A stretch of 25,631 nucleotides of DNA from Bordetella parapertussis (lineage in GTDB: Bacteria > Pseudomonadota > Gammaproteobacteria > Burkholderiales > Burkholderiaceae_B), in NCBI GenBank assembly GCA_945895265.1, contig CAMDEF010000052.1, positions 1-25,631 on the forward strand, in the 5' to 3' direction. The notes beneath the pieces were generated by a model. That model searched no databases and was not told where the DNA came from. It saw only the letters and a list, made by a program, of their open reading frames with translations. Below are positions 8,745 through 16,770 of this stretch, piece by piece. Within the stretch, counting starts at the first letter, position 1. Every line of letters begins with the position of its first letter. A program made the translations under genes and the position numbers.

Positions 8745-10118
8745 GTGAACGCAGCGACGCCCACCAATGACTTGACTGGCAGTTTTGTTAACTTGCTTTT
8801 AGCTTGGCCTGCGACTGACCCTGTGCTTGAGCGTCGATGCCGTTTGTTGTTGTTGGATGGCTTAGCCGTCGCGATCGCGGGGGCGCCTGAACCGGGGCCG
8901 AGTATCTTAGCCAAACTGGCGCAACGGGATGTGCCGGTGGGGCCCGCACGCGTGATTGGCAAGGGATTTTCAACCGGTGTGGTGCAAGCGGCGCGAGTGA
9001 ATGGTGCCGCAATGCATGTGCTGGACTTTGAACCCATGTGGAACCCGCCTAATCACGCGCTGTCACCACTGTTGCCTGCGCTGTTGGCGCTTGCGCAGTG
9101 GCGCGAGGCCAGCGGTTGTGGCGTTCAGGGCAAAGCCTTGTTGCGTGCCTTAGCGAAAGGGATTGAAGCGCAAGGGCGTTTGCGCCTTGCCTCAGGTCAG
9201 ATCGAACCGGGTAAATTGACGATGCATCCGCCAGGCGCGGTGGGACCACTCGCGGCTGCACTGGCCTGTGCCGAATTGATGGGTTTGCCGCAAGAGCAAG
9301 CCGTTGCTGCAGTCAGTATGGCAGCTTCGCGCTGCGGGTCTGTGCTGGCTAATGTCGGCACCATGACCAAGGCATTGCATTGTGGCGATGCGGCGGCCAA
9401 TGGTGTCGAGGCTGCGCTGTTGGCGGCAGAGGGGTTCACAGCAAATGTGGATGCGATCGGCAGCCCAAGGGGGTGGGGGCCCGCTTTGTTCGGTGCAACC
9501 TTTGAGCCTCAACACCTGACGGCAGCGCTTGACGTTGCCCGCGCATTACAGCCCGGCCCAGCCTGGAAATTGTTTCCGTCGCAGTTTGCGACTCATTTTG
9601 TGATTACCGCAGCACTAGAGTTACGCGCAAACCACCCCGCGGTCAATTTGAGCGAGCAGGTCGAGCGCATCGAATTACGCACACCGGTGATGCACTACAT
9701 CGATCGCCCAAAGCCCGAGACAGGTTTAGTTGGTAAGTTCTCTTGGCAATATACGACTGCCGTGGCACTGCTTGATGGCCAAGTCGAGCCCAAAAGTTTT
9801 ACGCAAGAGCGGCGCTTTTCGGCGGATGTTGTCAGTTTGCTTGAAAAAATTGTTCTTAATCGCGACGCAACGATTTCGGGTCGTTTGGATCAGATGCACG
9901 TTGAGCTTAAGGTTGTGTTGCGCGATGGGCGTGAGTTGGTGCAGCGCTGCGGTGCACCCTTGGGCAGTTGGACGCGACCGGTGGGCCCCGAAAAAATTCG
10001 CGATAAGGCGCGCGGACTCATCACTGAGGTGTGCGGCGGTGACGTGGCAGCTCGGGTCGACGAAATTGTGATGGGCGAGGGCGATTTTGAAGTGCAAGAG
10101 TTGATGGCATTGATTTGA
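8745..10118 (+). CDS. MmgE/PrpD family protein (copy 2)
   Basis: Second, divergent member of the MmgE/PrpD superfamily, 457 residues. The N-terminal part shows CRLLLLDGLAVAIAGAPEPG and the active-site-side segment NGAAMHVLDFEPMWNPPNHA, where copy 1 and most relatives have HALDYDD. KLTMHPPGAVGPLAAALA, NVGTMTKALHCGDAAANG and KLFPSQFATHFVITAAL follow, so all family blocks are present. The first usable in-frame start after the TAA at 8601 is GTG at 8745, which has no clear ribosome site. The frame is open upstream through repetitive sequence, so the start is uncertain. It is divergent from copy 1 and followed 92 bases later by a TauD-type dioxygenase. Reaction unknown; a dehydratase, isomerase or decarboxylase of an organic acid is likely from the family. 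Confidence 0.9.
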   Translation: MNAATPTNDLTGSFVNLLLAWPATDPVLERRCRLLLLDGLAVAIAGAPEPGPSILAKLAQRDVPVGPARVIGKGFSTGVVQAARVNGAAMHVLDFEPMWNPPNHALSPLLPALLALAQWREASGCGVQGKALLRALAKGIEAQGRLRLASGQIEPGKLTMHPPGAVGPLAAALACAELMGLPQEQAVAAVSMAASRCGSVLANVGTMTKALHCGDAAANGVEAALLAAEGFTANVDAIGSPRGWGPALFGATFEPQHLTAALDVARALQPGPAWKLFPSQFATHFVITAALELRANHPAVNLSEQVERIELRTPVMHYIDRPKPETGLVGKFSWQYTTAVALLDGQVEPKSFTQERRFSADVVSLLEKIVLNRDATISGRLDQMHVELKVVLRDGRELVQRCGAPLGSWTRPVGPEKIRDKARGLITEVCGGDVAARVDEIVMGEGDFEVQELMALI

Positions 10119-10210
10119 ATCAAGACGAGCAAACCATTGAGTCGCGCCGATCTGACAACTGACGAGCAGTACACTCTGATACAAAAAATAACATGTTGTG
10201 AGGCAACAGT

Positions 10211-11293
10211 ATGGTCTTGAATTTTTTGAAACACCCCTCAAACTGGCGGGTCGCAGATCTTGAACGCGATCAACGGTGGGTTTTTAGAATTGATGCAGCG
10301 ATGCGTCAAGAGATGATTGACGCGGTACTAAAAGCTGAACATCCCAATAAATCTTTGCTCGCTTACCGGCGCGAGGATTTTGCCTTGAGCAAGACCTTGG
10401 TCACTCTTAACGCGGCGCTTGAAGAGGTCAAGCGCGGGTTGGGCGTTGCCTTGATCAAGGGTTTGCCACGACAAGAACTGACCGCTAAGCAATTTGAAAT
10501 CCTGACTTGGGGCTTGGGTCTGTATAGCGGCGTGCCTCGCCCTCAAGGTAAAGACACGCACTATATTTCAGCGGTGAAAGATGCCGGGATGACCTATCGT
10601 ACGGGCACAGGCCGCGGCTATTCATCCAACGCTGAACTTGATTTTCATACCGACTCGTCTGACATCATTTTTTTAAGCTGCTTTAATCAGGCCGTTTCGG
10701 GTGGTAAGACCATTGTTAGCAGCTCGATGGCTGGCCACGATGTGATGGCACGTGAATATCCCGATCAACTGAAATGGTTGTACGAGCCGATTGCATTTAG
10801 CCGGCAGGGCGAGGGCGCACCCGACGAGGGGCCGTACGTGATGCAGCCAGTGTTTTCGCAACAAGGCGAAAAATGGTTCGGCCGCTGGAACTGGAACCGC
10901 GTGCGCAGTGCCCAAAAAATCGAAGGTGCCCCACAAATCAGTGCTGAGCACTTTGCAGCCCTTGAGCAGTTTGATCAGGTCGTTCGGCGCCCTGATATCG
11001 CCTACGAAATGTGGCTTGAACCCGGTGATTTGCAAATCGTGAATAGTCACGTGACGCTGCATTCGCGCACTGAGTTTCAAGACCACGAAGATCCTGCGCT
11101 TAAGAGGTTGTTATACAGGCTGTGGATTGCGCCACCCGATAGTGACGTGCTGCCAGAGTGCTGGCGAGATTTGTATCGCTCGTGCGAGTCAGGTACGGTG
11201 CGCGGCGGGATCCGCGGATTTAAGTACGACGAGGTCTGCGCTCAGTTTGAGGCGCGTCAGGCACAAGATTGCGCCATGCACCCGCAGCGCTGA
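10211..11293 (+). CDS. TauD/TfdA family Fe(II)/2-oxoglutarate-dependent dioxygenase
   Basis: Cytosolic non-haem iron oxygenase that couples 2-oxoglutarate decarboxylation to hydroxylation of a substrate. The iron-binding triad is visible as H146 and D148 in ELDFHTDSSD and H284 in VNSHVTLHSRTEF; R303 in KRLLYRLWI is the expected 2-oxoglutarate anchor. The family's GGKT-type turn (SGGKTIVSSS) is present. At 360 residues it is longer than TauD itself (about 280) and resembles the larger TauD/TfdA proteins with an N-terminal extension. A GAGG ribosome site lies 8 bases before the ATG. It follows the second MmgE/PrpD gene on the same strand, so it may act in the same pathway. The substrate (sulfonate, carboxylate or other) cannot be read from the sequence. 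Confidence 0.92.
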   Translation: MVLNFLKHPSNWRVADLERDQRWVFRIDAAMRQEMIDAVLKAEHPNKSLLAYRREDFALSKTLVTLNAALEEVKRGLGVALIKGLPRQELTAKQFEILTWGLGLYSGVPRPQGKDTHYISAVKDAGMTYRTGTGRGYSSNAELDFHTDSSDIIFLSCFNQAVSGGKTIVSSSMAGHDVMAREYPDQLKWLYEPIAFSRQGEGAPDEGPYVMQPVFSQQGEKWFGRWNWNRVRSAQKIEGAPQISAEHFAALEQFDQVVRRPDIAYEMWLEPGDLQIVNSHVTLHSRTEFQDHEDPALKRLLYRLWIAPPDSDVLPECWRDLYRSCESGTVRGGIRGFKYDEVCAQFEARQAQDCAMHPQR

Positions 11294-11382
11294 ACGTCGA
11301 AGTGGCTCAGGCGCAAGATCTTGTAAAGAGGTTTCTTAAAGCTGAAGGGTTTGTGCGCCTGTCTATCTATTAAAGACGACGG

Positions 11383-11401
11383 GCGCGTGTTGTTAACGCG
11401 C
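11383..11401. terminator. Small GC-rich hairpin between convergent genes
   Basis: GCGCGT (11383-11388) pairs with ACGCGC (11396-11401) around a 7-base loop. It overlaps the stop codon of the minus-strand lyase and lies about 90 bases past the dioxygenase stop. On the plus strand an interrupted TTTTT follows about 9 bases later, so it could be a weak terminator for the dioxygenase gene. An 8-bp inverted repeat with a long loop (11308-11315 with 11354-11361) sits just upstream. Confidence 0.3.
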
Positions 11402-12265
11402 TGCAGCTAATTTTTGACTAATCGCAACGATGCGCTGTGCAGCGTAGACGATTGGGTAGTCAATAAACTGACCATCGAGTTGAATCGATGAAGACCCAGC
11501 AGCTTCGGCTGTGGCAAAGGCTTCAACAATTTTTGTGGCGCGTGCAACTTGCGCTTCAGTTGGAGTGAAGGCTTTGTTGACGACTGGAATTTGATCTGGG
11601 TGAATGCACAGTTTGCCCTGAAAACCGAGGTCGCGAATCTTATTGGTCGAGGCTTCGAAGCCTTCAGCATCTTGCAAATCAACCCAAACCGTGTCGATCG
11701 GGGGTTCTTTGTCATGCGCGCGAGACATCAAGACAACCTGATTGCGGTAGGCTAGCAGTTCGGTCTCATCACGCGACCATTTCAAATTCAGATCCAAGGT
11801 AAAGTCGCCGGCGCCAAACGCCACGCGCTTGATGCGTGAGCAGCTTGACAGGATCTCGCCTAGGTTGGCGATGCCTTTGGCCGTTTCAATAATCGGGATC
11901 AGGTCAATCGCGCCTAACGTTAAACCGCGTTCGCGCTCAAGCTCGGTCATGAGCCAGTCAGCAGTTTGGGCCTGACCAGCATTCTCGACTTTAGGCAAAA
12001 TCAAGCCGTCGACGCCAGCTTGGACAGTCGCCACGAGGTCGCCATAGGCATAAATCGTTGACATCGGATTGACGCGGATATACCCGAGACAGTTGCGTGG
12101 CCGTTGCATGGCTTGCACGGCAAGGGGGCGGCTGATGACTTTTTCTGAGACGGCGCAAGCGTCTTCTAAGTCAAGGATGACTGCGTCGGCCCCGAGCGTG
12201 AAGGCCTTCTCGGTGCGTCGTGGATGATTGGCGGGTGCGAACAAAAATGTTCTAAAAGTCCCCAT
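11393..12265 (-). CDS. HpcH/HpaI aldolase/citrate lyase family protein (CitE-like)
   Basis: TIM-barrel lyase of the CitE-like branch, whose members cleave or form beta-hydroxyacyl-CoA thioesters such as malyl-CoA, citramalyl-CoA or citryl-ACP. Visible motifs are RTFLFAPANHPRRTEKA at the start, GADAVILDLEDA, R64 in GYIRVNP, GLILPKVE, the metal-binding glutamate E127 in PIIETAKGI and D154 in AFGAGDFTLDL. GKLCIHPDQIPVVN is also typical. The 290 residues are a full length for stand-alone CitE-like proteins. No citrate lyase alpha or gamma subunits (citF, citD) are nearby, so it is not the lyase complex. AGGA lies 7 bases before the ATG. It converges with the dioxygenase gene, and its place in this catabolic region fits a CoA-thioester cleavage step, by inference. 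Confidence 0.92.
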   Translation of the reverse strand: MGTFRTFLFAPANHPRRTEKAFTLGADAVILDLEDACAVSEKVISRPLAVQAMQRPRNCLGYIRVNPMSTIYAYGDLVATVQAGVDGLILPKVENAGQAQTADWLMTELERERGLTLGAIDLIPIIETAKGIANLGEILSSCSRIKRVAFGAGDFTLDLNLKWSRDETELLAYRNQVVLMSRAHDKEPPIDTVWVDLQDAEGFEASTNKIRDLGFQGKLCIHPDQIPVVNKAFTPTEAQVARATKIVEAFATAEAAGSSSIQLDGQFIDYPIVYAAQRIVAISQKLAAAR

Positions 12266-12299
12266 GCTGATTTCCTGAAATGAAGTTGAGTTTCGAAAT

Positions 12300-12313
12300 G
12301 ATGATTAATCATC
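12300..12313. promoter_or_regulatory. Perfect 14-bp palindrome upstream of the CitE-like gene
   Basis: GATGATTAATCATC is perfectly self-complementary and lies 35-48 bases before the ATG of the minus-strand lyase gene, in the 97-base gap after the LON-domain gene. Its size and position fit an operator for a dimeric regulator. I could not assign a family, and no good -35/-10 pair is visible around it. Confidence 0.4.
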
Positions 12314-12362
12314 TGAACTTAGTGTTTGAATAATGTGAGAGTATTTTAAGAGTTTCGCTGAC

Positions 12363-12992
12363 TTAATCAGGCTCTTTGAATACGCCCATGTCTTCTAGAA
12401 GCTCTTGTACCAGATCAAGCCTGAGTCTGGGGTTTTCCATGGTCAAAAGGTGCTGCTTTTGTTGCGAAGGCAAGTCGAGTAATTCGGCGCATCGGTTGGC
12501 CACCCAGGCACAGTCTTGCAACTGATAGGGTTGGATGATGGGTCGTTGGTCGGGGGGGATCCCTTGATCCTCAAGCGTGCGAATAATTTTTGTCAGGGCA
12601 TCTGCGGTTGGTAAGAGCTCAGGAGGGATCGCTATCACCTCATCGGGGGCGACCAACTCAACTTCGGCGCGCCACAGACCGTTTGCCTGAAGTTCTTTTT
12701 GAAGAATCTTAAAGCGCTGCCCGCCTTGGCAGCGGATCATAAATAAGCTGGGCTGCACGGCCTCGAAATGAATGATCGTGGCCAGAGTGCCGACGTCAGC
12801 AAACTCGGTTTGCTTGCCTGCTACCTGAACTTCAGCCCCTTGGTTGAGGGTCACGATGCCAAAAGGCGTGTTCTCGCGCAGACATTTTTTAGTCATGTCG
12901 AGGTAGCGCACCTCAAAGATTTTGAGCGCCATCATACCGGCCGGAAATAAGGTGGCCCCAAGCGGGAAAAGTGGAATGCTCAGCGTCTGCAT
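12363..12992 (-). CDS. LON peptidase substrate-binding domain protein
   Basis: A stand-alone protein of 209 residues resembling only the N-terminal substrate-recognition domain of Lon protease. The start is typical: LSIPLFPLGATLFPAGMMALKIFEVRYLDM, followed by FGIVTLNQGAEV and a FADVGTLATI segment. The AAA+ ATPase and Ser-Lys protease domains are absent, so it has no protease activity of its own. Such short proteins are common in Proteobacteria and their role is unclear, perhaps substrate binding or competition with Lon. The C-terminal half is helical and ends LVQELLEDMGVF. No strong ribosome site is seen. It is divergent from the peptide-transporter operon and has no obvious functional link with it. 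Confidence 0.92.
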   Translation of the reverse strand: MQTLSIPLFPLGATLFPAGMMALKIFEVRYLDMTKKCLRENTPFGIVTLNQGAEVQVAGKQTEFADVGTLATIIHFEAVQPSLFMIRCQGGQRFKILQKELQANGLWRAEVELVAPDEVIAIPPELLPTADALTKIIRTLEDQGIPPDQRPIIQPYQLQDCAWVANRCAELLDLPSQQKQHLLTMENPRLRLDLVQELLEDMGVFKEPD

Positions 12993-13042
12993 AATCTTTA
13001 ATCAATAAACGACAGCTTCGATAATAGCTATTGTGCCTGAGA

Positions 13043-13069
13043 TTGACGCTAAGCTAGCGACCCTATAAG
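13043..13069 (+). promoter_or_regulatory. Candidate promoter of the peptide ABC-transporter operon
   Basis: TTGACG (13043-13048) and TATAAG (13064-13069) resemble sigma70 -35 and -10 boxes, but the 15-base spacer is shorter than the preferred 17. The predicted start near 13076 leaves a leader of about 33 bases. A GAAAGG ribosome site then sits 6 bases before the ATG at 13109. Confidence 0.4.
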
Positions 13070-13108
13070 ATCGACTAGACTTCAAAATAGCAGTCTGAAA
13101 GGTATTTG

Positions 13109-14050
13109 ATGCTTGCCTACACCCTAAGGCGCGTGCTGTTGACGTTGCCGGTCATGCTCTTTGTAGCATTGTTCGTTTTTGGCTTGCTCAGCCTGACCCC
13201 CGGCGACCCGGCGGTATTGCTAGCCGGTGAAGACGCCACGCCCGCCGATATTCAGCGAATTCGCCAAACTTTAGGGTTGGATCAGCCCTTTTTAGTACGT
13301 TTTGGTGACTGGCTCTGGAAGGTCTTGCACGGCGACCTTGGCGTCTCGTTGTTTACGGGGTTACAGGTGAGCCAGATGATTGGTCAGCGACTTGCGCCGA
13401 CCTTCACTCTGATGATTATGACCCTCATTTTGTCGGTGACGTTAGCCGTGCCGCTTGGCGCCTTGGCGGCCTGGCGGCATAACAAGTTGTATGACCGCAG
13501 CATCATGATGATGGCCGTGTTGAGCTTTTCGATCCCCTCGTTTGTGGTGGGGTATCTGTTGGCCTATGCCTTTGGCTTAGAGTTGCGTTGGTTGCCCGTG
13601 CAAGGCTATGTGCCGTTTTCGCAAGGTTTCTGGGCCTCGATTCGAACCCTGATTTTGCCAACCTGTGCACTGGGTAGTGTTTACGTGGCGTTGATCACGC
13701 GGATCAGTCGGGCCACGCTTCTCGAGACTTTGTCGCAAGATTACATCCGTACCGCGCGGTCAAAAGGCGTCAGTAATAAAGGCATTTTATTTCGGCATGC
13801 CTTAAAGAATGTCGGCGTTCCGATTGTGACCGTAGTCGGCAGTGGGGTGGCGTTATTGATTAGCGGTGCGGTCGTGACCGAAACGGTTTTCTCGATACCT
13901 GGGGTCGGGCGTCTGACTGTTGACGCGATCTTGCGACGCGATTATCCGATCATTCAGGGCGTGATCTTGATGTTTAGCTTTATGTACGTCTTAGTGAACT
14001 TGACGGTCGATCTTTTGTACCGTGTCTTCGACCCAAGGATTAAATACTGA
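13109..14050 (+). CDS. Dipeptide/oligopeptide ABC transporter permease (DppB-like)
   Basis: Inner-membrane permease of the peptide/nickel ABC import family. It begins with the usual OppB/DppB N-terminus LAYTLRRVLLTLPVML and shows LTPGDPAVLLAGEDA, a large periplasmic loop, and the ATPase-contacting loop near DYIRTARSKGVSNKGILFRHALKN. Six transmembrane segments are expected from the hydrophobic pattern, including the final GVILMFSFMYVLVNLTVDLLY. I chose the ATG at 13109 because GAAAGG lies 6 bases upstream; a TTG immediately before it would add one residue. Its TGA overlaps the next ATG (TGATG), which implies translational coupling. The 313 residues are normal for the family. Confidence 0.95.
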   Translation: MLAYTLRRVLLTLPVMLFVALFVFGLLSLTPGDPAVLLAGEDATPADIQRIRQTLGLDQPFLVRFGDWLWKVLHGDLGVSLFTGLQVSQMIGQRLAPTFTLMIMTLILSVTLAVPLGALAAWRHNKLYDRSIMMMAVLSFSIPSFVVGYLLAYAFGLELRWLPVQGYVPFSQGFWASIRTLILPTCALGSVYVALITRISRATLLETLSQDYIRTARSKGVSNKGILFRHALKNVGVPIVTVVGSGVALLISGAVVTETVFSIPGVGRLTVDAILRRDYPIIQGVILMFSFMYVLVNLTVDLLYRVFDPRIKY

Positions 14051-14883
14051 TGGCCAAGTTCATTCAGGTATTTAAGCGGCACCCAACCATTGTTGTGGGT
14101 GGTTTTTTATTAAGCCTGCTATTTTTAATGGCGATTTTTGCGCCCTGGCTAGGCACCATCGATCCAACTGCACTTTCGCCGATTCATCGCACCAGGGTAC
14201 CCAGTGAGCGCTTTTGGTTTGGTACCGATTTGCTTGGTCGAGATGTGTATTCGCGCGTGGTGTACGGTGCGCGCGTTTCGCTGACGGTTGGATTCTCAGT
14301 GGCCATCTTATCTGCGGTGATTGGCACGGTGATTGGGTTGGCAGCTGGCTTTGTGAAGTGGATTGATGCGATCGTGATGCGCATCATGGACGGCTTTATG
14401 TCGATTCCGACGATTTTGCTAGCGATCGCTTTAATTGCTTTAACTCGAGCCTCTTTGCAAAACGTGATTTTGGCGGTCACGATCGCAGAGGTGCCCAGGG
14501 TGGTGCGTTTAGTGCGAGGACTTACCTTATCGTTACGTGAGCAACCCTATGTTGAAGCGGCTGTGGCTGCGGGGGCAGGCCGCCTGCGGATTGTTGCGAA
14601 GCACATCTTCCCGAACACGATTGCGGCGTTGACCGTGCAAACAACTTATATCTGTGGCTTGGCGATTCTGGCTGAAGCGAGCCTGTCGTTTATTGGCGCG
14701 GGAGTGCCCCCTTCGACACCGTCTTGGGGCAACATCATGGCAGAGGGTCGGGCACTCTGGCAGATCAAACCGCACTTGATTGCGTTTCCTGCTTTGTTCT
14801 TATCCATCACGATTCTGTCGATCAATATGCTGGGCGATGGTCTGCGTGACGCGATCGATCCACGCATGGCAAAGAGGATTTAG
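14050..14883 (+). CDS. Dipeptide/oligopeptide ABC transporter permease (DppC-like)
   Basis: Second inner-membrane permease, partner of the DppB-like protein. It has the OppC/DppC-type first helix (VVGGFLLSLLFLMAIFAPWLG), the motif HRTRVPSERFWFGTDLLGRDVYSRVVYGAR, and the ATPase-docking EAA-like loop EAAVAAGAGRLRIVAKHIFPN. C-terminal SFIGAGVPPSTPSWGNIMAEG and GDGLRDAIDPR are typical of the family. The 277 residues are normal. The start overlaps the previous stop, and only three bases separate its stop from the ATPase start. Specificity (dipeptides, oligopeptides, glutathione or others) is not set by the permease alone. Confidence 0.95.
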   Translation: MAKFIQVFKRHPTIVVGGFLLSLLFLMAIFAPWLGTIDPTALSPIHRTRVPSERFWFGTDLLGRDVYSRVVYGARVSLTVGFSVAILSAVIGTVIGLAAGFVKWIDAIVMRIMDGFMSIPTILLAIALIALTRASLQNVILAVTIAEVPRVVRLVRGLTLSLREQPYVEAAVAAGAGRLRIVAKHIFPNTIAALTVQTTYICGLAILAEASLSFIGAGVPPSTPSWGNIMAEGRALWQIKPHLIAFPALFLSITILSINMLGDGLRDAIDPRMAKRI

Positions 14884-14886
14884 GCC

Positions 14887-16770
14887 ATGACAGATAATGG
14901 GCTAACGTCACAGCGGCGCGTACTGGATATCCGAAATTTATCGGTCTCGTTTGGTCGGGGCCCCACCGCCGTGCACGCGGTGAAAGGCTTGAGTCTGCAC
15001 GTTGATCGAGGCGAGACGCTTGCGATTGTGGGTGAATCAGGTTCTGGCAAATCTGTTACGTCGCTAGCGATTATGCGCCTGGTTGAATTCGGCGGAGGTC
15101 ACATCCATCAGGGTGAGATGCTGTTTCATCGCGCCGATGGCACGCGCATTGATTTGCGGGCCGCCTCTGAAGAGGTAATGCGCAGCATGCGGGGCGCTGA
15201 CTTGGGGATGATTTTTCAAGAGCCCATGACGTCTTTGAACCCAGTTTTTACTGTGGGCTCACAGATTATCGAGGCGATCCAACTGCATCAAGATGTGAAT
15301 CATGAGCAAGCCGTCGCTGCGGCTAAACGTATTCTGGATCAAGTGCGTATTTCGGATTCGAGCGCGATTTTAGGTCGGTATCCGCACGAACTCTCGGGAG
15401 GGATGCGGCAGCGTGTCATGATTGCCATGGCCCTGTCTTGTAAGCCGGCGTTGCTGATTGCAGATGAGCCGACAACGGCACTTGATGTGACGATTCAGGC
15501 GCAGATTTTGCAGCTGATTCGCGAGTTACAAAAAGAGATGGATATGGGGGTGATCTTTATCACCCACGATATGGGGGTTGTTGCAGAGGTTGCCAATCGC
15601 GTGATGGTGATGCGTGATGGTGAGGTCGTTGAAGAGAATGCGGTGATTCCGCTGTTTGAAAATCCTCAGCACCCTTATACCCAAACGCTGTTGGCTGCAG
15701 TACCTAAACTGGGGGCGATGCACGGTACCGATCAGCCAGCGCGGTTTGATTTGGTGCTGAATAGAGCGACGGGGGCCGTTGATCCTGCGACGCTTGCTAG
15801 CGCTGTGCATAACAACACTCCAAGCAATACCCAGACCGAGCGAGTCGTGTTGAGCGTTAAAAATCTAGTCACACGCTTTGATGTGCGAAGTGGCATTTTT
15901 GGTTTTGTTAAAAAACGCATTCACGCGGTTGAGCAAGTGAGCTTTGATTTGCACGAGGGCGAAACACTGTCTCTGGTGGGCGAGTCGGGCTGCGGCAAGA
16001 CCACCACCGGGCGTTCGTTGGTGGGCTTAGCCAAGATCACACGAGGCACGATTGACTTCGATGGCACGCGTGTCGATACAACCAATACGCAGTCTCTCAA
16101 AGCGCTCCGTCGTAATTTACAGTTTGTCTTTCAGGATCCCTTTGCATCGTTAAATCCGCGTATGCGCGTTGGGGATTGCATCAAAGAGCCGTTGTTGATA
16201 CAGGGTTTGGCTCAGGGGCCAGAGGCTGATCGCAAAGTGGCCGAATTAATGGAGCGCGTTGGCTTAAGTGCCTCAATGGCGCAGCGGTGGCCGCACGAAT
16301 TTTCTGGCGGTCAGCGTCAGCGAATTTGTATTGCACGGGCGCTGTCGGTCAACCCGCGCGTCTTGATCGCTGACGAATCGGTCTCGGCGTTAGATGTCTC
16401 GATCCGTGCTCACATCGTGAACCTCTTGCTCGATTTGCAGAAAGACTTAAGCGTCTCGTATCTGTTTATCTCTCACGATATGGCGATCGTTGAGCGGGTC
16501 AGTCACCGTGTCGCCGTGATGTACCTTGGTCAGATCGTTGAAATCGGCCCGCGTCGTGCGATTTTTGAAAACCCTCAGCACCCGTATACCCGTAAATTGA
16601 TGTCGGCGGTGCCTGTCGCTGATCCCAACGTGCGGCGCACTACCAGTCTTGAAGTCTCTGAAATTCCGAGCCCTGCCAGAAACATCGGTGACGAACCGGT
16701 GGTCTTACCTCTCGTTCAAGTAGGTGAGGGGCACTTTGTTGCACAACATCGTATTGGAGGACAGTACTAA
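14887..16770 (+). CDS. Fused double ATP-binding subunit of a peptide ABC transporter (DppD-DppF/GsiA-like)
   Basis: Cytoplasmic energy-coupling subunit carrying two ATPase domains in one 627-residue chain, as in GsiA. Domain 1 has Walker A GESGSGKS (49-56), Q-loop [10 protein letters not shown], signature LSGGMRQRV, Walker [13 protein letters not shown] and the switch ITHD. Domain 2 starts near residue 320 with Walker A GESGCGKT (365-372), [20 protein letters not shown], Walker [13 protein letters not shown] and ISHD. Each ends with the peptide-transporter NPQHPYT motif. In domain 2 the common DEP reads DES; the catalytic glutamate is kept, so both sites look competent. The linker near 280-310 is poorly conserved. 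The gene lies between the permeases and the binding protein, and its TAA overlaps the next ATG. Confidence 0.95.
   Translation: MTDNGLTSQRRVLDIRNLSVSFGRGPTAVHAVKGLSLHVDRGETLAIVGESGSGKSVTSLAIMRLVEFGGGHIHQGEMLFHRADGTRIDLRAASEEVMRSMRGADLGMIFQEPMTSLNPVFTVGSQIIEAIQLHQDVNHEQAVAAAKRILDQVRISDSSAILGRYPHELSGGMRQRVMIAMALSCKPALLIADEPTTALDVTIQAQILQLIRELQKEMDMGVIFITHDMGVVAEVANRVMVMRDGEVVEENAVIPLFENPQHPYTQTLLAAVPKLGAMHGTDQPARFDLVLNRATGAVDPATLASAVHNNTPSNTQTERVVLSVKNLVTRFDVRSGIFGFVKKRIHAVEQVSFDLHEGETLSLVGESGCGKTTTGRSLVGLAKITRGTIDFDGTRVDTTNTQSLKALRRNLQFVFQDPFASLNPRMRVGDCIKEPLLIQGLAQGPEADRKVAELMERVGLSASMAQRWPHEFSGGQRQRICIARALSVNPRVLIADESVSALDVSIRAHIVNLLLDLQKDLSVSYLFISHDMAIVERVSHRVAVMYLGQIVEIGPRRAIFENPQHPYTRKLMSAVPVADPNVRRTTSLEVSEIPSPARNIGDEPVVLPLVQVGEGHFVAQHRIGGQY

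Noticed and set aside
8594..9037. Open frame of 147 codons on the minus strand over the start of the second MmgE/PrpD gene
   Set aside because: Antisense shadow: Ser/Thr/Ala-rich translation without domain pattern, lying over a convincing gene.
9726..10241. Minus-strand frame of 171 codons overlapping the end of the second MmgE/PrpD gene
   Set aside because: No recognisable family and fully antisense to a gene with clear motifs; part is intergenic by chance.
6921..12265. Methylcitrate (prp) operon or citrate lyase operon
   Set aside because: prpB, prpC, acnD, citD, citF and citC are all missing from the window.
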